Source: Flavobacteriaceae bacterium UBA3159 (GTDB taxonomy: Bacteria > Bacteroidota > Bacteroidia > Flavobacteriales > Flavobacteriaceae). From it: a stretch of DNA of 21,099 bases. Location: NCBI GenBank assembly GCA_002364535.1, contig DEYL01000050.1, forward strand, positions 1-21,099. The letters run 5' to 3'. This document shows positions 9,501 through 15,865 of the stretch, one piece after another. Positions within the stretch are counted from its first letter, which is position 1. Each line of letters begins with the position of its first letter. The notes under the pieces are model-generated. The model worked only from the letters and a program-made list of their open reading frames with translations, made no database searches and was not told the origin of the DNA. A program made the translations under genes and the position numbers.

Positions 9501-11028
9501 TTCAATAGAGGATCTTTCTCAGTTGATCTATGATTTGAAGAATGCAAATAGAAAAGCGAGAATTAATGTAAAGTTAGTTTCTGAAGTTGGAGTTGGAACG
9601 ATTGCAGCTGGTGTTGCCAAAGCAAAAGCTGATGTAATTTTAATTTCAGGCTATGATGGAGGGACTGGTGCCTCCCCACTGACATCTCTAAAACATGCTG
9701 GCTTGCCCTGGGAACTTGGAATTGCAGAGGCTCAACAAACTTTAGTTTTAAATGGTCTCAGAAGTAGAGTCGTTCTTGAGTGTGATGGGCAATTGAAAAC
9801 TGGGAGGGATGTTGCTATTGCATGTTTACTTGGAGCTGAGGAATTTGGTTTTTCAACTGCCCCCTTAATTGCTAGTGGTTGTATTATGATGAGAGCTTGT
9901 CATTTAAACACTTGTCCAGTTGGAATTGCTACTCAAGATCCAGACTTAAGAAAAAATTTTAAAGGAAAACCGGAACACGTAATTAATTACATGTATTTCG
10001 TCGCTGAGGAATTAAGACAAATAATGTCAGAGTTAGGATTCAGAAGTATTGATGAAATGGTAGGACAATCACAAAAATTAAATATGAACAGGGCCATTAA
10101 CCATTTTAAAACAGAAGGAATTGATCTTTCCAAAATCCTTTATAAGCCACACAAAAATATTTCAGAAGATTTAATTGAAAGGAATACTGAACTTCAAAAC
10201 CATAATTTGGAAAACGTAATTGATTTCAAAATATTAGATGATGCAAAAAGTGCTATTTTTAATAAAAAGTCTATTGAATTAAATTACAGAATAAAAAATA
10301 CTGACAGAACAATAGGTGCAATTGTAAGTAATGAAATTTCAAACTTACACGGGCCAGAGGGACTACCAAAAAACACTCTGAAATTGAATTTTTTTGGAAC
10401 TGGTGGTCAAAGCTTTGGTTGTTTTGCCACTAAGGGTTTGTTAATGAAAATTACCGGAACCACAAATGATTATTTTGGAAAGGGGCTCTCAGGTGCTACA
10501 ATTATTGCAAAGGTTCCAGACGAGGCTACATTTAAATCTAACGAAAATATAATTACAGGAAATGTTGCTTTGTATGGTGCTACAAATGGCGAAGCTTATG
10601 TAAATGGAATTGCCGGTGAAAGATTCTGTGTTAGAAATTCTGGAGCTAAAGCTGTGGTTGAGGGAATCGGTGATCATGGGTGTGAATATATGACAGGGGG
10701 TGTAACTATAATACTTGGGAATATTGGAAGAAATTTTGCAGCTGGCATGAGTGGTGGTATAGCCTATATTTTCAGTGAGAGTGGCATATTTGATGAGAAA
10801 AAATTTAATCTGGAAATGGTAGAATTAGAAGATCTAAACAGCAAAGATAAAGACGAAGTTTTATCTCTAATTAAAAACCATCAAAAATATACAAACAGTA
10901 AAATTGCTGGTCAAATTATAAATAATTGGTCTAATAATGTAAAAAAATTTATTAAGGTAATGCCAACTGATTATAAAAGAGCTCTTGAGATTCTTGAAAA
11001 AAGTGAAAAAGAAAATAAAATTAGTTAA
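6517..11028 (+). CDS. gltB: Glutamate synthase (NADPH), large subunit
   Basis: This 1503-residue subunit converts glutamine and 2-oxoglutarate to two glutamates. Order of domains: class II glutamine amidotransferase with its nucleophile C18 (in NEHDNCGAGF; the first 17 residues would be a removed propeptide), the central domain (about 460-780), the FMN-binding synthase barrel (about 830-1190, containing FKTGAMSLGSIS) with the 3Fe-4S cysteines C1122, C1128 and C1133, and the C-terminal GXGXG beta-helix (from about 1290). All key residues are present and the length is normal, so it should be active. It lies two bases before gltD, its partner. It is oddly AT-rich: seven sampled 60-base lines average about 32% GC against about 47% in gltD, with heavy use of AAA, ATT and TTT codons, suggesting a foreign allele. 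Confidence 0.97.
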   Translation: MLPEKQGLYSPENEHDNCGAGFICSLQGKKTNDIIHKALDILDCLEHRGAVSADGKTGDGAGILIEIPHEFLKDQCSFNLPEFGEYAVGMVFLPKKDNQRSFCIGVLESEFKNQGLKVLGWRKVPVRTEIVGKIAAQTEPKIMQIFVGKGDKKITEQNFKNKLFCARKISEHEIYKSNLSQNSFFYVPSLSNRTIIYKGLLIPKDIKGYYSDLSEPKVVTKLALVHQRFSTNTFPTWDLAQPFRYMCHNGEINTYRGNFSRMETREELLNSEFFGEDIKKMLPIILPGKSDSCSMDMAVELLLSTGRSLPEVMMMLVPEAWEKHTYMDDLKKAFYKFNSCLIEPWDGPASIPFTDGKFIGALLDRNGLRPSRYTVTKDGYVVMSSETGVLEIDPVNVQMHGRLEPGKMFLVNMDEGRIVKDDEIKKIITSKKPYEKWISDNLILLKDIPYNKNIDTTEKESFETRMRIFGYTQEDITTIISPMLVNGKEAIGSMGIDTPLAVLSEKPQLLFNYFKQLFAQVTNPPLDGIREEIVTDISLTLGEEFNLFEISDKHARKLFIKNPIISNDDIDKISCLDQNNLKAVKIPILYEVDMGFNGIEISMGDIVNNIDNEITNGANIIILSDRGVSSSLAPIPVLLATSHVHNYFKRHKKRSSFGIIIESAEPREPHHFALLFGYGASAINPYLVNEIIQYQSKNNKLNINTDIAVENFNKAIAKGIVKIMNKIGISTLNSYRGAQIFEALGLSQKFIDEFFTNTPTRIEGIGLYEIEKDISKRHTKAFIHESNLGLPLEIGGEYRWRRDGEAHVVNPSTISTLQQAVRNKSFDKYESFAKLINDQNHKLMTLRGLFEFSNFDPIPINQVEPWTEIVKRFKTGAMSLGSISQEAHENLAVAMNRIGGKSNSGEGGEDLKRFVPDKNGDLKNSAIKQVASGRFGVSSHYLSSAKEIQIKMAQGAKPGEGGQLPGPKVNPYIASVRNSTPYVGLISPPPHHDIYSIEDLSQLIYDLKNANRKARINVKLVSEVGVGTIAAGVAKAKADVILISGYDGGTGASPLTSLKHAGLPWELGIAEAQQTLVLNGLRSRVVLECDGQLKTGRDVAIACLLGAEEFGFSTAPLIASGCIMMRACHLNTCPVGIATQDPDLRKNFKGKPEHVINYMYFVAEELRQIMSELGFRSIDEMVGQSQKLNMNRAINHFKTEGIDLSKILYKPHKNISEDLIERNTELQNHNLENVIDFKILDDAKSAIFNKKSIELNYRIKNTDRTIGAIVSNEISNLHGPEGLPKNTLKLNFFGTGGQSFGCFATKGLLMKITGTTNDYFGKGLSGATIIAKVPDEATFKSNENIITGNVALYGATNGEAYVNGIAGERFCVRNSGAKAVVEGIGDHGCEYMTGGVTIILGNIGRNFAAGMSGGIAYIFSESGIFDEKKFNLEMVELEDLNSKDKDEVLSLIKNHQKYTNSKIAGQIINNWSNNVKKFIKVMPTDYKRALEILEKSEKENKIS

Positions 11029-11030
11029 CT

Positions 11031-12497
11031 ATGGGAAAGCTTAGGGGGTTCATAGAATACGACAGAATTAAAGAACCTGTCGTAACACCAAAAAAACGAA
11101 TAAGAAATTACAAAGAATTCACAATTGCTCCAAACAATGATGAATTACTGGAACAAGGGGGAAGATGTATGGATTGCGGCGTCCCATTTTGTCACAGTGG
11201 TTGTCCGTTGGGTAATTTGATACCGGATTTTAACGATGCTGTCCACAAAAATGAATGGCAAAAAGCGCTCAATATTTTACACTCTACTAATAATTTCCCT
11301 GAATTTACCGGTAGACTTTGCCCCGCTCCTTGTGAGGAGGCTTGTGTCCTAGGGATCATCAACCCACCAGTGTCAATAGAATTAATTGAAAAGTACATTG
11401 TGGAACGCGGGTTTTCTGAAGGCTGGATCAAGCCTCAACCCCCCGAAACCAGAACGGGAAAAACCGTTGCCGTGATTGGATCAGGCCCTGCCGGACTGGC
11501 TGCCGCACAGCAGCTCAATCGTGTTGGACATACCGTTACTGTTTTTGAAAGAGACAACAAAATCGGTGGATTGCTACGTTATGGCATCCCAGATTTTAAG
11601 ATGGAAAAAAATGTCATCGACCGTCGATTGGAGATTCTCAAAGCAGAAGGAATTATTTTTGAGTGTGAGGTTGAAGTTGGTAAAACCATCAGTGCTGAAC
11701 AGATCGAGAAGGAATTTGATGCCGTAGTGCTCTGCACAGGAGCCAGTATCAAACGTGAACTTCCCATTCCCGGTTCTGAACTGAATGGAGTGGTACAAGC
11801 CATGGACTTTTTACCACACAATAACAAAGCTGTTGATGGACAACACAAACGCGATTCCAAATACGTGGCCAAAAATAGAAACGTAATTGTTATCGGTGGA
11901 GGAGATACGGGCTCAGACTGTATTGGAACCTCCAACCGTCAAGGGGCAAAAAGCGTAACCAACTTTGAAGTCATGCCCAAACCAGATCATGGAAGAACAG
12001 AAGACAACCCCTGGCCCTATTGGCCTTTCAAACTCAAAACCAGCTCCTCTCATGAGGAAGGCAGCCAAAGAGAGTGGAGCATACTGACTAAAGAATTCAT
12101 TGGAGATGAGAAAGGAAACTTAAAAGGCTTAAAAACAGTAGAAGTAGAGTGGAAAAAAATCCCAGGAGAACGTCCTCAATTGGTTGAACTTAAAGGTTCA
12201 GAAAAAGAATGGCCTTGTGAATTGGCTCTGTTAGCATTAGGGTTTACAGGTCCTGAAAAATCGCTCCCTGAGCAATTTGGTTTGACTTTTGATCTCAGAG
12301 GAAATGTCAAAGGAGAGAAACAATACCAGACCTGTAAGTCAAATATTTTCGCTGCTGGAGACGCACGCAGAGGACAATCATTAATTGTTTGGGCCATTTC
12401 TGAAGGTCGTGAAGTAGCACATCAGATCGACATCTACCTAATGGGTAGTTCCGACCTTCCTCAAAAAAATATGTCGGGAGATTTGATGGCGGTATAG
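11031..12497 (+). CDS. gltD: Glutamate synthase (NADPH), small subunit
   Basis: This 488-residue FAD-dependent subunit takes electrons from NADPH and passes them through iron-sulphur clusters to GltB. The N-terminal cluster-binding cysteines are C46, C49, C54 and C58 (CMDCGVPFCHSGC) and C97, C101 and C105 (CPAPCEEAC). The FAD-binding GSGPAG motif is at 150-155 and the NADPH-binding GGGDTG motif is at 289-294. A late AAGDARRGQSLIVWAI segment is the family's FAD-contact region. The start ATG is two bases after the gltB stop, so translation is coupled. Composition changes near its 5' end: the first 120 bases are about as AT-rich as gltB, after which GC rises sharply. Confidence 0.97.
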   Translation: MGKLRGFIEYDRIKEPVVTPKKRIRNYKEFTIAPNNDELLEQGGRCMDCGVPFCHSGCPLGNLIPDFNDAVHKNEWQKALNILHSTNNFPEFTGRLCPAPCEEACVLGIINPPVSIELIEKYIVERGFSEGWIKPQPPETRTGKTVAVIGSGPAGLAAAQQLNRVGHTVTVFERDNKIGGLLRYGIPDFKMEKNVIDRRLEILKAEGIIFECEVEVGKTISAEQIEKEFDAVVLCTGASIKRELPIPGSELNGVVQAMDFLPHNNKAVDGQHKRDSKYVAKNRNVIVIGGGDTGSDCIGTSNRQGAKSVTNFEVMPKPDHGRTEDNPWPYWPFKLKTSSSHEEGSQREWSILTKEFIGDEKGNLKGLKTVEVEWKKIPGERPQLVELKGSEKEWPCELALLALGFTGPEKSLPEQFGLTFDLRGNVKGEKQYQTCKSNIFAAGDARRGQSLIVWAISEGREVAHQIDIYLMGSSDLPQKNMSGDLMAV

Positions 12498-12520
12498 CTA
12501 ATCCATAAAACCTTTCTTTT

Positions 12521-12543
12521 AAAGGGCTTTTAAGCCCTTTTTT
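12521..12543 (+). terminator. Rho-independent terminator after gltD
   Basis: AAAGGGC (12521-12527) pairs with GCCCTTT (12534-12540). The loop TTTTAA can tighten by A-T pairing, and the T tract continues to 12543. It lies 24 bases after the gltD stop and should end the gltB-gltD transcript. Confidence 0.85.
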
Positions 12544-12709
12544 CTTTAAAAATTAATTGGCTAAATTTCCTTGTCCCAAGTCGAGTAATTTTTGCTTTTA
12601 GCACCTATATTCAGAATTATTCACAAGCCCTTCAAAAAACCATTACAACGTCCCCCGAAATGTGGTTTTGTAGCTATAGACAATGGAAACTGGCTGCTGA
12701 AAATTAATA
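12544..12709. other. Convergent spacer with an unexplained protein-like stretch
   Basis: Between the gltD terminator and the porin stop there is no ORF with a usual start codon. On the minus strand, directly after the porin stop, one frame is open from about 12705 and reads a peptide containing SSQFPLSIATKPHFGGRC; it reaches a TGA and then continues in the same frame with NIGAKSKNYSTWDKEI before a TAG near 12560. A 7-bp inverted repeat AAAACCA / TGGTTTT flanks a 20-base loop within the stretch. It could be a gene remnant, an RNA or chance. Confidence 0.3.
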
Positions 12710-15103
12710 TTACTGGAAGAAATTCCAGACCAACCCAAAACGAATGGAAGAATCGCGGTAGGGTGTAAATGGAGCTGAATAGAAATTATATCCCGTCATA
12801 TCACTGTTGAAGTGTTCATACTTTAAAAATAATCGTGTTTGTTGTATTTTGGCATTAATGAAGAAGTCCAATCTTGGGAATTTTCCGATTTCTGTATGGT
12901 TTTGAGAAACAAACTCCCCCAAATGTGGACTATAACGGTCAGCGTAAAAATCAGTAAAATACTGAGCAGTGACCCCGGTTTGTAAATAGAGTGCCTTATT
13001 AAAAAGTTGACTGGAAAAAAGAAAGGAAGATCTCAAATTCCACTCCGGGACATTGAGGGGTTTAAAATCAATATCTCCATCGTTTGACACTTGTTGGTAC
13101 TGAGCAGTGATGGCCCATGTAAATTTCCAAAAATCCAACTGCTGTGAAAAACGCAACTTAAGGTACCCAATTGTTCCCTCGTATTGCTCTGGGGCAACAA
13201 GCAACTCTTCTTCCTTTTTGCTGATGGCAGAATAATAGGAAAATTTTCTTAACACGGGCTTAAGGTTTTTAAAATACGTATAATTATTCAGCAACTCGTA
13301 TTGCCCTTCTAGCCTTCCCCACTTGGGATGTACAAAAGAGAAATTGAGCGAATTGGTCAATTGATTCTTTAAGCTGGGGTTATACCAATCGTATTCTAAA
13401 AAGTTACTTCGATGAAGGAAAAAATTAAAATTCGGGGCTTGAGATCTTAAGCTGAGCTTGGCTTTTGTAGAAATACCGTTTTCAAAATCTCTACTAAGGG
13501 CACCGGAAATGAACTGACTGGAATATTCTTTCACAGCAGAAAAATAGCCCTCTGCTTTAAAATCAAATTTTAAAAATGTTTTCTTCCAATAGGCAGAGAG
13601 TGCCAGCTGATTGGCCTTAATTTCAGTGGGGTTGGACCCATAATCAAAAGGGTTGTCAGGGTCCTTGGTGTTTTCCGGTAGCTTAATGCTGTAATTCCAT
13701 TGTATCAATCTTAAACCTGCTTTAAGCTCTCCCAGATTTTTTTCGTGATAGATGGCATATATCTCATTGTCCATGACATCCAACGAATTACGAGTAGCAA
13801 AACTAGAAGTACCCGAAACCGTCCCAAAAAAGGAATTTGAACTTGAGTTGTTATAATCGAAATGTTTTCCCTCAAAATTGAATTTATGCCCAATTGTCAA
13901 AACCTTGGGTTTTTCATAGTTTTTCATTTTGTCATTACCCCCCAACGTGGCATCGTACTGATGATCCAAATAATACCGCCTGCCAATGAGTGTATTGTTG
14001 GTATTGGCATTGTTGGTCAATCGGGAGCGATCCAAAAAACCGTCGTATTCCAATTCATCTATAGCCTTTTCAAAATAATACACACTGAGGGAGTCCAGCC
14101 CACCATTGGCCTGATTTTCGATACGTTGGGCTGCAAAATGAGAACGCTGGCGGTATCGGTAATTTTTGGTGGTGTATTGCGAGGTAAAACGAAGGTTGGT
14201 TCCACCTCCCAAGGTGTTGATGTAATTCCCTAATGAGCGAAATGCTTTGTGAGCCAAAGTAATATTCAGGCGCGGGGCAGTGTTTACCGTAATCAAGGCA
14301 TCTACCAATTGCCCTTGCTCAAAAACCGTCTTAAAAAACAATTCTGTCAATGGAGAAGGCACCTCATAATATCCGATTTCGTCTTTCTCCATATAACCGT
14401 AATGCTTTGCCCTCGCACCAATATCGGGGATTATTTTTTGGTCTTGGAAGTCATAGCCCAGTTTATTGAAAGTCTCGCCTGAATTGGCGAAAGGAAGTAA
14501 TTCAAAATAATCTTTGCGCAAATAATTAAAGTGATAGTCTTTGTTGATCGTCAATGTGGTATCCACATGCTTTACTGTTCCATCGGAATAATAAATTTTA
14601 TAATCCTCAATGGTTACCTCTTCCATTTCCTTAATGGGTTTTTGTGCGATCTCCCTCGCTTTTCGCAATCTTAGATTGTATTGAGTCCTTTCAAAGGAGA
14701 AAGAGTCCAACAACTGAATGATCAATGAATTGGATATAAATCTAGTGTCGTGCTCCAGCCCAATTTCTTTCATGTATTTGAATCGCGGGGTAAGATTTTT
14801 GGTTATAGAATCCGGTATTTTGGTAAGGGTATCCAAGACAACATCTTTTAAAACCCCCGGCTTAGGCAGCCAAAAATTCAAAAACAACAAGGAATCTCTT
14901 CGGCTAATTATTTTTTCTTTCTTTAGGGCAAGGCTATCATTGTCGATAGACAAGCTATCACTTACCTCCTCATCAAGCACAGAAAAACCCATTACTTCGA
15001 GGGTGTTCTTCGGTGCTACGGCTGTATCCTCAGTATCCTGATTCTCTTGTGCATGGGTCAAATAGGTGACTATTAGCAAAAAAACAAGGAGGAGTCGCTT
15101 CAT
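12710..15103 (-). CDS. Putative outer-membrane porin (Bacteroidota family)
   Basis: This 797-residue exported protein has a signal peptide of about 18 residues (MKRLLLVFLLIVTYLTHA, then Q). The mature part begins with about 200 polar residues rich in Asp, Lys and Thr. The last 500 or so residues alternate polar and aromatic/hydrophobic positions with frequent Tyr and Phe, as in a beta-barrel, and end in LVWNFFQ. This fits the Bacteroidota putative porin family (Pfam Porin_10, recalled, not searched). The substrate is unknown. The plug-like N-terminal part lacks a TonB-receptor plug signature, so it is not an obvious TonB-dependent receptor. It is divergent from rnhB with a 74-base spacer. Confidence 0.78.
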   Translation of the reverse strand: MKRLLLVFLLIVTYLTHAQENQDTEDTAVAPKNTLEVMGFSVLDEEVSDSLSIDNDSLALKKEKIISRRDSLLFLNFWLPKPGVLKDVVLDTLTKIPDSITKNLTPRFKYMKEIGLEHDTRFISNSLIIQLLDSFSFERTQYNLRLRKAREIAQKPIKEMEEVTIEDYKIYYSDGTVKHVDTTLTINKDYHFNYLRKDYFELLPFANSGETFNKLGYDFQDQKIIPDIGARAKHYGYMEKDEIGYYEVPSPLTELFFKTVFEQGQLVDALITVNTAPRLNITLAHKAFRSLGNYINTLGGGTNLRFTSQYTTKNYRYRQRSHFAAQRIENQANGGLDSLSVYYFEKAIDELEYDGFLDRSRLTNNANTNNTLIGRRYYLDHQYDATLGGNDKMKNYEKPKVLTIGHKFNFEGKHFDYNNSSSNSFFGTVSGTSSFATRNSLDVMDNEIYAIYHEKNLGELKAGLRLIQWNYSIKLPENTKDPDNPFDYGSNPTEIKANQLALSAYWKKTFLKFDFKAEGYFSAVKEYSSQFISGALSRDFENGISTKAKLSLRSQAPNFNFFLHRSNFLEYDWYNPSLKNQLTNSLNFSFVHPKWGRLEGQYELLNNYTYFKNLKPVLRKFSYYSAISKKEEELLVAPEQYEGTIGYLKLRFSQQLDFWKFTWAITAQYQQVSNDGDIDFKPLNVPEWNLRSSFLFSSQLFNKALYLQTGVTAQYFTDFYADRYSPHLGEFVSQNHTEIGKFPRLDFFINAKIQQTRLFLKYEHFNSDMTGYNFYSAPFTPYRDSSIRFGLVWNFFQ

Positions 15104-15113
15104 TAAAATGAAT

Positions 15114-15147
15114 TTGATGCGAAGTTAAAATAATTGTACTTATTTTG
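15114..15147 (+). promoter_or_regulatory. Candidate promoter of rnhB
   Basis: TTG at 15114-15116 is followed by a 23-base spacer and TTATTTTG at 15140-15147, which matches seven of eight positions with TAnnTTTG counting the free positions as matches. Spacing equals that of the better lysS promoter. A transcript would start about 25 bases before the TTG start of rnhB. Predicted by eye only. Confidence 0.35.
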
Positions 15148-15177
15148 AGTGGACTATACTAAACGATTATAAGTGTT

Positions 15178-15756
15178 TTGCTGATCAGACAAATTACATC
15201 AAAAACAGAAGCAGGAACAGACGAGGCCGGACGGGGATGCTTGGCCGGGCCCGTTACTGCTGCTGCTGTGATCTTGCCTGCCGATTTTGATTTGGCTGAA
15301 TTAAACGATTCCAAAAAGTTAAGCGAAAAACAGCGCTACGACCTTCGTCCTCAAATAGAAGCAAAAGCCATTGCTTTTTCTTACGCTCATGTATTCCCAG
15401 ATGAAATAGACCAAATCAATATTCTCAATGCCAGCATTAAAGCCATGCATCTGGCACTGACAAAACTTTCCTTACCCATCGATTTTATTGCGGTAGATGG
15501 CAACCGTTTTCACCCTTTTGAATCGGTTCCTCATGAATGTGTAATCAAGGGAGATGGCAAGTACCAAAATATTGCAGCGGCTTCGGTACTCGCCAAAACC
15601 TACCGGGATGACTATATGAAAAATATTCATGAAAAATTTCCCCATTATTCATGGCATCAAAACAAAGGATATCCAACCAAAGACCATCGTATGGCCATTG
15701 CAAAAAACGGGCCCACACCTTATCACCGTAAATCTTTTCAATTGTTCCCAAAATAG
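15178..15756 (+). CDS. rnhB: Ribonuclease HII
   Basis: This 192-residue cytoplasmic endonuclease cuts the RNA strand of RNA-DNA hybrids and nicks at single ribonucleotides in DNA. The catalytic acidic residues are visible: D15 and E16 in TDEAGRGCLAGP, D107 in AVDGNRF, and D144 in AKTYRDDYM. The substrate-reading GRG motif is at 18-20, and the C-terminus HQNKGYPTKDH is typical. The start is TTG at 15178. An in-frame TAA lies at 15160-15162 and no ATG occurs between it and the catalytic motif, so a non-ATG start is forced. It is probably co-transcribed with the following lipoprotein gene (109-base gap without a terminator). Confidence 0.95.
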   Translation: MLIRQITSKTEAGTDEAGRGCLAGPVTAAAVILPADFDLAELNDSKKLSEKQRYDLRPQIEAKAIAFSYAHVFPDEIDQINILNASIKAMHLALTKLSLPIDFIAVDGNRFHPFESVPHECVIKGDGKYQNIAAASVLAKTYRDDYMKNIHEKFPHYSWHQNKGYPTKDHRMAIAKNGPTPYHRKSFQLFPK

Positions 15757-15790
15757 TTGGAACTCCCAATTTGATCAAACCAATTACATG

Positions 15791-15823
15791 TTGAAAAGTC
15801 GGTTGAATTTAATATACACTTTG
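15791..15823 (+). promoter_or_regulatory. Weak candidate promoter before the lipoprotein gene
   Basis: TTG at 15791-15793 precedes TACACTTTG at 15815-15823, which resembles TAnnTTTG but has three instead of two bases between TA and TTTG. It would give a leader of about 35 bases. Transcription from rnhB is an equally good explanation. Confidence 0.2.
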
Positions 15824-15865
15824 TCATTAAACAGAAAGGTTGATTTAATATTTTTGATGTTGATA

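Noticed and set aside
11192..12397. Minus-strand ORFs of 73-118 codons opposite gltD
   Set aside because: They are antisense shadows of a conserved gene and show no family motif or independent start signal.
13862..15041. Plus-strand ORFs of 77-123 codons opposite the porin gene
   Set aside because: Antisense shadows; the minus-strand frame has a signal peptide and full barrel-type protein.
15629..15865. Upstream extension of the lipoprotein frame (an 893-residue reading overlapping rnhB)
   Set aside because: The extra 79 codons lie in the alternative frame of rnhB and the spacer, have no conserved look, and would bury the lipoprotein signal. ATG 15866 starts directly with the signal peptide.
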